From the NCBI GenBank assembly GCA_014607495.2, contig CP053148.1, forward strand, positions 9,610,001 to 9,674,000: a stretch of 64,000 nt of DNA, written 5' to 3'. The notes under the pieces are model-generated. The model saw only the letters and a list, made by a program, of their open reading frames with translations, did not search any database and was not told the DNA's origin. Origin of the DNA: Carposina sasakii (taxonomy: Eukaryota > Arthropoda > Insecta > Lepidoptera > Carposinidae). The position numbers and the translations under genes are program-made. This document shows, piece after piece, positions 43,023-55,355 of this stretch. Numbering within the stretch: position 1 is the stretch's first letter; each line of letters opens with the position of its first letter.

Positions 43023-43854
43023 AGGATTCGGTGGGAAAAGCTGGAAGGATCCAGGTGTAATTTTCTTGTGAAAATCAAAAATTATTTGTAAATGGCTTGC
43101 ATGTTTCGGTAAAGTGATGTTTTCTGGTAGATAAGTTATATTTTTATTACTTGTGATATGAATCTAGTGCGTGTGCATGGTTTTATACGCAGGTATGCCG
43201 AGCAAAACTTTAGCCGGAATACGATCTCTTCATGGCCCCATGTAAGTTGTTACTGCAATAATTTTTCATTTTGACTAACTTTACACTTGTTCTTGAGGAT
43301 TTTCCCGACGTTTCCATTCATCATCATCATTATCATCCATCATAAATTCAGAAATCATTTACTAAAGACAATGGCTGTATAGGCTTAGTTTCCCTTGCCT
43401 TTCCTTTGGGATATTTTTTTTTTTTTTTTAGTTTATCCCGAAGGAAAGGCATGGGGAACTAAGCCCATACAGCCTAATCATTGTTTAGTAAAATGTATTC
43501 TGAATTTATGATGAATGACAATGATGATGAATGGAAACGTCGGGAAAATCCTCAAGAACAAGTGTAAAGTTAGTCAAAATGAAAAATTATTGCAGAAACA
43601 ACTTACGTGCGCCCATGAAGAGATCGCAATCCGGCTAAAGTTTTACTCGGCTTACCTGCGTATAAAACCATGCACACGCACTAGATTCACATCACAAGTA
43701 ATCAAAATATAACTTATCTACCAGAAAACATCACTTTACGGACACATGCAAGCCATTTACAAAGAAATTTTGATTTTCACAAGAAAATTACACCTACACC
43801 CTTCCAGCTTTTTCTGCCGAATCCTCCTTTGGGATAAACTATACAAAAAAAAAT
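43023..43854. repeat. 832-bp foldback insertion with 12-bp target duplication
   Basis: Arms 43023-43413 and 43434-43825 are near-perfect inverted copies, about 391 bp each, around a 20-base T-rich loop. After the right arm come 'cctttgggataaactatac' and a run of nine A, and then the flank. The word TTTAATAAGCTA lies at 43011-43022 and 43855-43866, a 12-bp target duplication. The A-tail and duplication point to retroposition by LINE machinery; the inverted dimer form is unusual. Transcribed, it would fold into a very long hairpin RNA. Confidence 0.92.
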
Positions 43855-43866
43855 TTTAATAAGCTA

Positions 43867-46588
43867 ACGAAAGTTTGTTTAGTTTAAACAATACGACAAG
43901 TTTTATTTAATTTAATATTTCGTAATGTAATAATGTGTTTGTATTGACAATTGAAATTTTTACTGAATATCAGAGCAAGCTAAAGTCGTGATTGCGCGAC
44001 ATGAAATCAGTTTGCTACTTTGTTAAAAAATGCTAAGGCATCTTTAAATTTGAGATCGAGTCGTTACACTAAAATAAAATTTACGCGCGTAAAATGTTTA
44101 GTAATTTTCTTATTGTTTATGATATCACAAATGATGGATGTGCCAAAAGCGGCAGCAGAGGTCTATTGTTCTATAACATCAAGGCACCCTCGTCACAGAG
44201 TTGTTAGTTCAGCACGATACGCACCTTAAATGTGTTACATAACCGATTTAAATATTTCATAAATATTAAAAATTCATATTTGAGGGAGTTGTTATACATG
44301 AAATTGAAACCTGGGTATTCTTAGGGAGAGTTTCGTAACTATAAATAGATAATTATAACTCCGCAGTCCCGCACGCGGTGATTTAAGTTACAGAATGGAT
44401 CATGACGTAGGAAAATATATCTCAATTGTCTCTTCGATTGCTTTATGAAAGACGTCTTCGAAATGTTTGTTTCACAGTATTTTATTTATAAGCATCGTAT
44501 TCTTTTTATTTTAATTTTTTATGACCTTATGATTAATATGCCGTTGTGAGCATAGCAAAGTTATCACAGCAAACTATCATTTTAGTCATTTTTCAATTCT
44601 AAAATAGACAGGTGCATTAATCAATAGGATCTTCTTAAGAGTAATCGTAACGACTATTTTCCTCTTCCAAAGACAGTTTATATTTTTATAAGGAATGTGA
44701 TCCCCCTAATGTACCCCCTATGTATGGCAGGAGCCTTGTGAATTACGAACCTATCCAGAGGGAGGCTTAGATCGTCGAGTATTATAAAATAAAGTATTTG
44801 ATGTTATAACAATAAAAGATGTTCTAAATGTACTAAAAAACATTTCATAATCAAAAGCATTAACCATATAAACCATAACACGAATGTTTGGTTTTTACTA
44901 TATAACTCATTTAAAATTACATAATCATCGTATCTGGCGGCCTCTCTGGGATGGGATCGTAAATAAAAATGTGTTACACCGTTCCGTGTGTTATACTGAA
45001 GAATATCGCTTACGGCATTGCTCTCCGTAAAAGGGTAGGAGCCTTCATGCATACCTACTTATGGACTTGCTTACATGCAAGTAACGTATGCATTCATGTG
45101 CAAATTAAAACCGTAGAAACAAACTTTCAATGTATTAGTCTCCTAATTTTAGTAAAAACATAAGTATAAACTCCTGTTCAGTGTGTGAGACCTTTAATAT
45201 ATACGACCCAATAGCTAAGGAGTTAGGTATTGGCACACTGCCAACGAAATCTATATTAAGACTACATAAAATTCCACCCTTGAGCGTAGATTTACATTCG
45301 TTTTCTTATTACTAGGTAAAGGGTAAAATCTGGGTTACACCATGAGGTCTCGTCTAAGAACAAAAATATTAATTATTAATATTATGTAATTAAAATATTA
45401 TTTTACAGCTAATGGCGGAAAAACTAGCAAGATACAGTTAATTAGTTACCACACTTTTCAGTTTACCCCGATCTGCTTTTACTTTTCTTTAGATACCTAT
45501 GTGAAAATTGCAGTCGCCGGGCTTATTTATTTTGCGTGAAATTGGGCATTATTAAACATCTCAGTCAGGTGTACGAACAGATGTAGGTAAATGTTCAGTG
45601 GTTTTGGTTATCTGATTCATGATCCCTTTGTTTTGGTATGTTTTATAAAATCAGATGAAATATCTCTACCGGTGACTACAGATAAAATGGAACTGTATGT
45701 ACCTACGACTTTTATTTTGTAAGGCATCAATTAACTCGAATCGAGTGTTTTCTAAGGATTTGGCGTTCAGGCATTCATTAATCTGTGCTAATAAGGTAAA
45801 ACCAGCAGGTTCAAAAGCTCTAGATCTCTAGTAAAAATATATCGAAGCAATCCCACCAAAAACATTCTGTAAAAAACTTGCCAAGTCTCGATGGAGCTGC
45901 TTGTTTATGGGTGAATTTCAACAACCTCTTTTTGAAATTACGCTGGCGAAATTTTATATCAACTTTCTATAACTTTTTTGTAATTCTAATAGCCAAAAAT
46001 ATATAATATTCAATATGGTACACATTTTTAAAAACGTATTATTTCTTGTATCAAAAAATTTCAATCGCCACCGATATTATTATCTAACCACCGAAATTGT
46101 TCCTCCACTAAATTGATTACAACCAGCGGAATATAAATACGAGAACATTTGAATTACTTTATTATTTATAGTTAATGTTTTTCGTTTATTAGTGAATAAT
46201 GTTTATCTTGATTATAGCTTAGAAACGTAACAAATTTAAGAACACGTTAACAGGAGAAATATTTTATTACACAAGCTTCCTAGGTTTTTTCTTACAAAAC
46301 GTAGTGGCAGGTATCTCCTATAAGCTCCATGACACCATTTCGGAAACAGCCGTATTTATATATATGTACTAACTGAAAACCAGAAATAAGGATCATTTCT
46401 TTTCACTTGTGAAAGTGCTCGTTACCCTTTATTATAAGAACACCCCATCCAAAATTCACGGTGTCGGATGAAAATTTTATGAATTTTTTTGTAGAAACGT
46501 GGGTATATTAATTTATTTCAAAATAATATAATGCTTTAATTTTTAAATAAGCCGACTTATTATTGGATTGAAGTAGATAATAATTATG
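43867..46588. other. No gene established in frequenin intron
   Basis: AT-rich DNA. An open frame at 44020-44229 contains a hydrophobic stretch (CLVIFLLFMISQMM), but its start lies far from that stretch and there is no promoter or splice context. 'ccgcagtcccgcacg' near 44361 echoes the reverse of 28033-28052, perhaps a repeat. Confidence 0.5.
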
Positions 46589-48245
46589 TGCAAAAAAGAG
46601 AGGTTATCAATTCAGAAAAATGTTACGGTCAGCTATTAATATAGAGGGATGAATCTTAAGTGCCTGTGTTCATTTAGGAACGGTTCCTTTCCTATGATTA
46701 CATCTACTTGTCTCATGCTGAACTCCGTCATTTATATGAACCGATTTCAATTGCAACTTTGCTTTATAGTTTGTCATGGTATGCTTCCAAGTTTCCTATG
46801 GTCAGTCCTTTGTATTTTTTAAATTTGACCACAAACTTAGGTTACTTGTTTAAGAAGGTTGTCGTATAGCACTTTTAAAATTCTTATTAGTCATCATATC
46901 AGGATCTGATCATTATTTTGAATGAATAGGAAAGAATCAGATGGGATCTGTTGTTTTGTCTCAAATTGGAATTACTGAAATATACACGAAATCCATTTAA
47001 TAATAGGGTGATTTTAAAAACATTACAAAATGAGGGCAATCCTCAAATAGAAATAATACCCGTTTTCCATATTGTAGACAAAATCAATTACGCATTATTA
47101 AATTACATGTAGTCTTAGAATTAAGTAATTAAGTACATTTTATTATTTTAAATGTAATAATTCGTATACTCGATATATCTAATCTTTAATCATCTGTAAA
47201 ATTACTTTTAGTTTTTTAAATACACATGAGCGTTACTTGATCAGTGTATCCTACATATAAAACATAGCTTAGCATCTATCTCATTCATTATGATGACATC
47301 TGACTTTTTCCGCGGGACATTTTTAAAAAGATACTACCGGAATCTCTATGGTGTAAATAATAGTGTCAGGATGTATTCTGTTATCTAGCAAATTTATTTT
47401 TGCAAATGGATAGCCTTAGATTTAGAGCAAATATAAAAGGGACGAGTAGTCCGTTAATAAATGTTATATTTTTATAGAGAATTCACCCTTATCTCTAAAT
47501 AGTGGTCAAGTCTAAGGTTCTACACATAATATAAGGACTTGGCCGTTGAAACGAGGGCTCTGATGATGGAGCCGCCGAGGTTAAAAAGAACAGAACCGAT
47601 AGTGTCATGGTATGAACTTTTTAGTAACAGAAATCCCCTCAAATATTGTAGGCACATGTAGTATGGCATCACCTACATATAAAACATAACATCTGATGAT
47701 GGAATCTCTAAGGGGAGGCCTACGTCAGCTACAGTAGATGGAGCCGCCGAAAAACAGATAGTGGAACAGTAACAAAATCCCCCTATGGCAGGGGGAGGCC
47801 TACGTCCAGTAGACTGCAATAGGCTTATGAAGATGAAGATAATTATGTTCAAGTGGTGAAATTATATGTTGCGTTAAGCGGTGTCCGAAGTAAGATGGTT
47901 ATAGAGGAAGAGATAGACATGAGAACAACGAGATGACGGATAATAGGGATGAATGAAAGAAGAGTACCTACATATTGCACCGACCCCTGTTAACAGGGCA
48001 GGAAGAAGGAGTGTACCCCCCCCCCCCTTATATGTTGCTTATATTGTCAGATGTAAAGTTTCAAAGCCTACTCATTTCTCTCTTTTGTCATGTGGCCTAT
48101 TTAATCATTTGCTGGCATATACATCTGACAATATTATGCCTTCTAAACTTCGTACACGGCTTAACGCAATATATATTTGCCCTTTTTAGTAAAATTTTAC
48201 TTTAGTAAGCTCGAATTTTGGGAGGAAGTCGGTTTTTCGTTTAAA
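46589..48245 (+). repeat. Dispersed lepidopteran-type repeat, copy 2, uninterrupted at the LINE site
   Basis: Same block order as 10498-12112, from 'agagaggttatcaattcag' to 'gggaggaagtcggtttttcg', but with additional internal segments. Near 48045 the sequence passes from 'atatgttgctt' straight to 'atattgtcag', showing the empty site of the LINE insertion in copy 1. A 13-base C-run occurs at about 48017-48028. Confidence 0.78.
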
Positions 48246-49027
48246 AAAAATTATATTTATATGCGTATTAAAAGCAGAAGGGGAGGCATTCGCCCAGCAG
48301 TGGGACGCTATAGGCTAGATTAAATTATAAGATGTGTCCCACTATGCTAGATTTTTGCAATGACAGTCGATTTTTTATGTACCAATAGTAAAAGGGGACA
48401 TTACCATATCTCTAATACAGCTGAGACCAGCTGAGGGTTCTTCATTAGATACTTCAGACCTTTGATTTTTTACATCAAAAGAAGCGGCCCACCAAGTTGA
48501 ATATTTTTTGTAAAGGCGGAATGTCGATCTCTAACAGTTTGGTTGGGCTCTTGTGTTTTCTAATCAGGGTCACCAGGGACTCCAGATCTTCGATTATCCT
48601 AGTTTTTATAGTTTTCCCTTTATGTGGCCATTAAACCCTAACTCTGTACCAAACCTTATCCCTCTGAGTTTATGGGAAGTACTAGTTCTATTCTGATGAT
48701 CATGAGTGAGTGAGTGAGTGAGTGTCATAAATGCGAAACTTTGCTTTCGCTTAACTTCGGAACTAAATGACCTACAGACTTGAAATTTTGGATTTTAAGT
48801 ATGTGATTATAGCTTACTGGATGACGAAAATTTCTGCGTTCTGGTCTTATCCAGAGGTTCTCAAATAGGGGCCTGAAAATGCGGCGAAATGATTCCAGTA
48901 AAGGATGGTACGACAGTGTTTGCTTCGCGCTCGACTGCCGTGCCCCCCAATTTAAGATGGTGTTGGATGGTGTATGTTTCATTTAATATGTTATTTTATT
49001 TTCAAAAACTTTATTTTATTATTCATA
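48246..49027. other. No gene; tail and microsatellite
   Basis: A diverged LINE tail ('ggggaggcattcgcccagcagtggga', about 48281-48306) and (GAGT)n at 48703-48724 are present. The latter begins a repeat with 'cataaatgcgaaactttgc' that resembles the CTAGT family start. Confidence 0.5.
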
Positions 49028-49360
49028 CAGGATGTTTTTTTGTCGTCAACGTTCCCGAAAACTACGGAATCTCCTCATCATCACGATCATTTTTCTCCAT
49101 GGAAGCATACCTGGGAAGTGTCGGTTTCCAAAGATATTAGGGTCCAAAGGTGAGTAAAGATACTGCGTTTTTCTGCATAAATGTACGTAAACGAGCGTAG
49201 CAAGATTTTATCACGAGAAAAATTCAGAAACTATATCATACGCCAACGCTCCTGGCACGTGCTGTAATATAACGTTCTATGACGGCGTGTGCCAGGATGG
49301 TTGGCGTGTAGTATAGCGTAAACACTGGACAGTATAAATTTCGTGTACTAGGTGCCTACT
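49028..49360. mobile_element. TA-flanked MITE, family M, copy 3, with internal hairpin insert
   Basis: The left end CAGGATGTTTTTTTGTCGTC and the interior 'ctccatggaagcatacctggg' match 26937-27311. 'gtaaacactggacagtataaatttcg' near 49317-49342 matches the later part of copy 1. Between them this copy has an extra hairpin (49238-49312). The right end is missing. Confidence 0.7.
49238..49312. repeat. Imperfect hairpin of about 75 nt
   Basis: 'cgccaacgctcctggcac' at 49241-49258 pairs with 'gtgccaggatggttggcg' at 49288-49305, leaving a partly paired loop of about 30 bases. Size and shape resemble a microRNA precursor, but it lies inside a MITE, so a nested inverted-repeat insertion is as likely. 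Confidence 0.6.
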
Positions 49361-49891
49361 ATTGAGCTAAGATTTTGGACTCCTTATGACCTATCTGGTC
49401 ATGTGTTTAAAAGCACTTAAACAAATCTAAAATCTAACTCCGTATTCACATACGATAATTTATCAATAAAGTGTACTTCATTAAAATGGTTAAAGTTTTT
49501 TATTCGTTCCTAATCTATACAGTAATTATGCATCGTCGTTCGGTCGGGTGCGAAGGAAGCGTACCAATTTACGTAAGAACCACTAAATTATAATGATACC
49601 CCGTAATTACACAATTGATCCATTAAGATACGTTAGCGGCAATCTGAAAGCCACGCAGGCGCGCCAGCCGAAGCCGACATCTCACATTGCGCAACATTGT
49701 CTACCTCCAATTCATTAACAATTATTTCCATAACATACGAGTGTTATCGAATAAAACCAGTACTATCGAAACCGAGAAAGGAATTCACCCCACTCCCGAA
49801 CGCCCTCCGAGAAGACAACCTTTCACGACTACTTTCGGAACTGACGCAAGCTGATAGGTAAAATGAAAACACTAAATGTATCACATTTCGT

Positions 49892-49897
49892 TTTATT
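49892..49897 (-). terminator. Polyadenylation signal of the Tweedle gene
   Basis: TTTATT on the plus strand is AATAAA on the gene's strand, about 307 bases after its stop codon. It is the first such signal downstream, so the 3' UTR would be roughly 320-330 bases. Confidence 0.55.
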
Positions 49898-50203
49898 ATA
49901 AAAGTAAAAAGCTATAATACATAACGTAACAGTCGCAGTAAATATACCTCATTTAGAAAAACATTAACACTGTTCTAATAACAAAATGGCGATGAAACAA
50001 TTGAGTAACGTAAGTAGTCATGACCGCGGCCGATTGCGGGAGGTGGCTATGTACAGAGCAGCCGACTGCGATTAACTGGCGGCAGCATGTGGTGGTAGTT
50101 CTTGAATCTTATAGACCAACCACTGACATCAGTTGGTAGAATTAGCAATAACTTTCTTTACATCCTACCACCAGATGACTAACCAATGCACATAGAAGAT
50201 TCT

Positions 50204-52829
50204 TTAGTGAAGAGGACCAGCAACATGACCGGGAGGTCCGTATTGAGAACTAGTCGCACCAGCTTGAGATCCGGATGAACTGTCATCTCCGCCGCTTGCG
50301 CCAAAGTCTGCTCCGAGCTCAACACCGCTGTGTCCACCAGAGTTTCCCGCAGCTCCCACAGAGATACCAGTGAGGTCATCACCACCACCGATACCGCCAG
50401 CACCTCCGCCGATACCACCAGCAGCACCGCCGATACCACCACCGAGGCCAGCACCAATAGCACCACCAGATTCTTTTTGGGTTTGATACTTGATAAAGTA
50501 AACCTCGGGTTTTGAGGGTTGAGTGGGAGCAGTGGTGGGGATAACAATGTCGGGCTGCTCTTCGGGTTTCTTGACCAAGACGTAAACAAGAGTTTTCTCT
50601 TCATTTTGAGCTTGAACTGGGATGATGGGAGCTACTGGGGTAGGAGGAGTCGGTGCCTTGATGAAAATAATCTTGTAGTGCTTCTGAGGCGGAGCTACGA
50701 AGGGGACACGAGGAGCGCGCTGTTCTATGGGTTCTGGTGGTGGGACATGGACGTAGATATGTTTCTGGACCAGAGGCGCGCCGGAGTAGCCACCGGCATA
50801 TCCGCCACCAAAACCGGAGTCACCGCCAAATCCAAGGCCACTGCTGCCACCTCCAAAGGAGAGGAGGCCGCCGGAGGAAAGTCCACCAGATAAGTGTCCG
50901 CCGCCAAGAGAGATTCCACCAGATGAGTGGCCGAAGGACAGACCACTGGAAGAGTGTCCACCAGATGAACTACCTCTGTATCCACCTAGGGACGGAGCAC
51001 CGTAGCTTCCGGAAGGAGCAGCGTACTGCGGAGCCGGGGCTGGCGCAGAGTAGCTGTAACCGACCGGGGGCTCAGGGCGGCCATAAACCAACGCCACACA
51101 GGCGAGTACCTGAAAATAACAAAAATAAGTTTCATAATCTACTATATAGGTACAATACAAAATGTTAAAATATGTTCCGAGCCAGCACCAATCTTGATAC
51201 GTGACATTGCAATGAGGCGATGAGAGAAATGGATCACGTCGGAGGACGAGAACCGCCTGCCGCCAACACATGGGATAACTCGTGCCCGACAACACTATTA
51301 ATCTATAGGTACAGACTTGTCCTCACTGGAAGCTTTATGGCTTATTTATTTATTTATTCTTTGCCACCAGCAGGACACGCTGTGGGCTATAAAAAACATT
51401 TTGTTTCGAACTTCAAATTACGGGTCAATTATTATTACTTAGATTTTTAATTCAATCATTTACATAATATTCACTCATATCTCTTGAATAGAATCGTTTA
51501 AATATGCGTAATTACCTCTTTTAAAAATAAGCAGGTAATTTACTTACGCAATATAAAAACCACATGTAACACACTTCTAGGTGAGTAATACTTTAAACAT
51601 ACATTAGATTAGCACAGCATAAGTAAAGAGCAATAAAGCCGCCAGGCAACAACTCGCAGAGCAACACAGAATATTAAATACATTAGGATTATGTTCTAAA
51701 GTCACCGTAACGTAAATGAAAGTGAATCCAATAAATGTAATAAGTGAAGTGATCGTTATCCGTATGATCTCGACAATCGGATAGTGATGTAACGGAAGAC
51801 AGGTTGGTCAGTCAAATGTGATCCAAATTACACAATAATGGGGCACTTAGAATTTTGTTCTTTAACTGGGGTACATGACATTGACCATATAGAACCTAAA
51901 TCAATTGCGTAAGAGTGGCAGTAATTTAAAAAAGTTTTGAAGATTCCACCCGCTTGAAAGTTCCCAGAAATAGATATTTTGTAAATTGTATTATTATTTA
52001 GGCCATTTTACCCAAGTTGTCTGGAGAATAATTAAACATAAATATAATTACATAAAATACGAATCGACGCGGCGGCCGGCGGCTTGTTTGTTTGAAGAAA
52101 TAATTTTATCAAACCAAGGCAGCCAATAAATTTGCTTTGAATGTAGTGAAAATTAATATATAAGGTTCTTAGTTAGATACTGATAATATTCATCTACGAA
52201 TGAATGAGAAAAAGTTTGTCATATGTTACCTAATGTAAATTCTGAAGTTTCTGAATAACAAATTTTGACAATATATAACTACAGTTTGCTTATTGTTACA
52301 TTGCGATCCCCATACTGGAACTACTAGCAGCCCCACGCAACTTCGTCCGAGTAAAGAACAGGTCCCTAGTTATACATATAAATCTACCTCTTGAATTAAT
52401 CTCACCTATTAAGAAATCCGGAACAAAATCCGTTAAGTAGTAATAAAGATCTAAGCATTCATGGGGACAGGCAGACAGCGAGACTTTGTTTTAAAATATG
52501 TAGTGATTAATTTATTTGTAAGCGATACTTATCTCTCATAATCACTTTTTTTTTTCACTTTATAAACAAAGACATTGTGAAGTTTGTATCATCACGTAAA
52601 AAGTCACTTTCAACTATCACTAACAAGCACCAAAGTTAACATAAAACTATCTATTATTTTGTTACTAATGACACAATTCAAGACCAATTTAATTTTAATA
52701 GGTATGTAAAGGACAACGGTTGAAACTTTTCAAAGATATCAAACCACCCTGGTTCTAAATCTAAAAGGATAATGAAACAGTGATAAAATATAAGTATGTA
52801 AGCCGAGAACTTACCACGAATGTTCGCAT
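50204..52829 (-). CDS. Tweedle (DUF243) cuticular protein, two exons
   Basis: Coding exon 1 is 52829-52815 (ATG to donor GTAAG, five codons MRTFV). Intron 52814-51110 has a TATTTTCAG acceptor. Exon 2 is 51109-50204, ending TAA. The product is 306 aa: signal peptide 1-15 ([15 protein letters not shown]), a Gly/Ser-rich segment 45-115, then the Tweedle domain about 119-217 with [44 protein letters not shown] and [13 protein letters not shown], and a Gly-rich tail 219-306. Tweedle proteins are secreted by epidermis and bind chitin in the cuticle, shaping larval body form. The short first exon that splits the signal peptide is the usual layout of insect cuticle genes. A TATA box and initiator lie at the expected distance. 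The gene probably lies antisense within a frequenin intron. The intron shows a reversed Helitron-like end near 52330-52375 but no other gene. Confidence 0.95.
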
Positions 52830-52930
52830 TTTGAGCTTGGTGCAGGGGGTTGCTCTAGTTAGGCCTTAACTCCTGTAATCCTTGTCAAGAACACCTGATG
52901 AGATGTTCCTATCTGTGTGTACGAGTGTGC

Positions 52931-52967
52931 ACTGATGACATTCGCCAGGTCGACTTGCTCTTAAATA
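52931..52967 (-). promoter_or_regulatory. Tweedle core promoter: TATA box and initiator
   Basis: On the minus strand TATTTAA at 52967-52961 stands about 30 bases before the arthropod initiator ATCAGT (52936-52931), whose A at 52933 is the likely start. The resulting 5' UTR is about 104 bases to the ATG at 52829. The spacing is what is known for strong, regulated insect genes. Confidence 0.75.
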
Positions 52968-53410
52968 CCAAGGTGCTCATCTCGACCGTACACTCCATCC
53001 CTACAAGCTTTTCACTCGGTTGCATGCAACTGTAGTCATTATTTAACTACACGGTCCTTTCTTTTCGGCAAGAACCGCAGTGCAGTTCATTTGATACGCT
53101 GCCTTAGAATCCATCGCGCGTGTTCTTATATCGACCTCTCACATGCGAACGCATGTGATTGGGTTCAAAATGCTCTGCACGGAGCACCTTCCTTTGGTAT
53201 TTTCTTTTATGATTTCTTTATTGATATGAATAATAATTTTTTATTTAAATATCATAATATTGAAAAAACTTAATGTAACAATAATTGTGTGAGCAGTTAA
53301 TTTAAGAAGCTGTTAATGGCGACAGTGATTTTAGAATTATTTTTTAAATACATAATTATTTTAACATACCTACTTATGTTTCCCAAATTGGCTGTATATT
53401 GTTTGTCATC
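52968..53410. other. Upstream region of the Tweedle gene
   Basis: No known element is identified. The AT-rich part from 53220 on has no feature. Regulatory sites for moulting control may lie here, but none is evident to me. Confidence 0.5.
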
Positions 53411-53522
53411 GGCCCGCTTGACCAGCGTGATGACTGGGCAAAATCCCCCAACGGCAGTAGCCTTGTGGCGGGCCCTGGGGGAGGCCTAGGTCCAGCAGTG
53501 GACTGCTATAGGCTGATGTATG
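53411..53522 (+). mobile_element. LINE tail fragment
   Basis: 'ggcccgcttgaccagcgtgatgac', 'cagtagccttgtggcggg' and 'ggcctaggtccagcagtggactgctataggctgatg' are the common tail in a longer version. Target duplications are not clear. Confidence 0.8.
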
Positions 53523-54239
53523 TGTGTTTATGTAACTACCTAACTATAATAATATATAATGGGAAATAAAAATAAAACTTTAAACACTCTCGCTGCAGGG
53601 AATAGAATCTATTCAATAGATAGATGTGTAAAATAAAAACAATAACTACATTATCCATAAAAGAATTTGTTAGAAATAACAACACCTTCGATAAATTTAT
53701 AAAGTCTTGCTTCTCCTACAGAAGTTCTATGTTAAAACCTAATCAAATTGACATACTTATCCTTAATAGATAAGAATGTAGAATCTTTACATGCGAAAAT
53801 ACTTTTTACGTTAATTAGTAAGCATACATAAAAATATCTTCACATACATAATATTATAAATTCTAATTTCAATACCTTCATTGACAAACTGATGCAATAG
53901 CGGCCAAGATCATATTATTTTAACAAGCTTTTTGACATTCAGTTTAGCATTTATATTTATTAGATGACCCTTACAAGAGCTGTATGCGACTAAATAATAT
54001 GTATAATACATAGACCATTAAACAGTGCTCAAATTAATTATTAGGATGACATTGAATATGGAAAGCTTAGATGTAATTATTATACACTTTATAATAAATT
54101 AAAACGTAAAAATTCAACGTCAGCGCAGTACAAGGTTACGTGACTACTACATCAATTGACGTATAAATACTTACGAGAGGCAATACTAATAAACTACAGT
54201 AAAAAATATTAGTAAGTCTGATAAATGTGTTCTCTACTG
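53523..54239. other. No feature recognised
   Basis: Very AT-rich sequence; nothing identifiable. Confidence 0.6.
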
Positions 54240-54535
54240 TGAGCCTCACAAATAAGCTCATGGTCACGCAGTGAATAATTTAGAGAGCTATGTTCGGGGA
54301 TCGAATCAGGAATGAGGGGATCCTTAGACAAACAAACTTCACCGACTTGCCTAATGGTCTAAAAAGTTAAATTCGTAGGGTTCAGGGCACAAAGCTCGAA
54401 GAAACGCTAGCCGTTGGATCAGAAAGTTCTCGAGTGGTTACCGCAAGTAAAGCGCAGAGTGGGAAGATCCCCGTAAGATAGATGGACGGTCAGGACCGCG
54501 TGTATCTGCCGACGCAGTGGATCTATTAAAATAAC
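54240..54535 (+). pseudogene. LINE endonuclease-RT C-terminal remnant
   Basis: DNA and broken frames follow the typical end of an insect LINE protein: DRIRNEGILRQTNFTDLPNGL in one frame and ESSRVVTASKAQSGKIP in another, corresponding to a region usually read as RIRNEEIRRRT...KLKWQWAGH...KRSVGRPP. Stops and shifts inactivate it. Confidence 0.75.
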
Positions 54536-55149
54536 CGCATCAAAATCCGTTGTGAAGTTTAAAAGATCTAAGCATACAGACAGACAGCAGGGAGCATGTT
54601 TATTTTAGACTATGTTATGATAATACACGGCTAAGATAGAATAACGCAAGCCTTGTAGGTACTATTGATGAGATTTTAGCGATTAGTCCCCATCCCCAGT
54701 CTTGCTATGTGATTATTACGAATAGGGTGGCCAATGTGATCGGGCAAAAAGATACGTATATTGAATGAACGTGTGTCGAAGTTAATGAATGTGAGTAGTA
54801 TTTATGTACAATAATGTGCTTTATTATACATGTGCTTCTTAAAATTCATTAATATTAAATATACAACGCAATGTCCGCAGTCCTAATAAGTTCTCGGCTT
54901 ATAATGCCATATAATATATCCCATGTCTTGATATCGCTAATGAGGGAATATGAGTGGTACCTTTATAAAATCTTCACCAAGGAGCGCTATAAATTAAAAT
55001 TAATGAAAAGCTTGAGTGCGGTAGATAGAGCTATATACGAGTAGGTAGTATCATGTATGAATATAATGTCCATGGGATGTGGTAAAGCTCTTCACCAACG
55101 CGCTTTCATGTTCATATTACCCACTTACTCGTAACTTTCAATTCCTCTA
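54536..55149. other. No gene; weak repeat traces
   Basis: 'aaaatccgttgtgaagtttaaaagatctaagcatacagacagacag' (54541-54586) is a piece of the CTAGT-type repeat family, also seen near 52430-52480. The remainder is AT-rich. Confidence 0.5.
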
Positions 55150-55355
55150 GCATCAAGTGCAGTGTTTTTAGATGCATACAGGGGTGTGGAACTCCCTGCC
55201 TGGATCCCTGTTCCCCGTGAACTATAATCTTGCGGTCTTCAAGGCGAGAGTGAATCGGTTTCTTTTAGGCAAGCGCGCTCCATCTTAGACTGCAACGGTG
55301 CTTAGCATCAGGCGCGTTGTGGTTAAGCGTAAGCCTATTAATTATAAAAAAAAAA
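55150..55355 (+). mobile_element. 3' end of a LINE with poly-A
   Basis: Frames read GCGTPCLDP... and, shifted, [27 protein letters not shown] and RCLASGALW. That is the standard C-terminal stretch of a lepidopteran jockey/CR1-type LINE, closing with 'attaattat' and an A-run at about 55347-55358. Confidence 0.7.

Noticed and set aside
44020..44229. 69-codon ORF with a hydrophobic stretch, considered as a secreted peptide
   Set aside because: The hydrophobic part starts about 27 residues after the ATG, no cleavage site or promoter is evident, and the region is AT-rich intron.
48703..48724. (GAGT)n run considered as a CRISPR-like or regulatory array
   Set aside because: It is a simple microsatellite; there are no spacers, and the genome is eukaryotic.
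50519..50893. Plus-strand ORFs opposite the Tweedle exon
   Set aside because: They are reverse-strand shadows of glycine-rich codons. The minus-strand gene has promoter, splice sites and family motifs.
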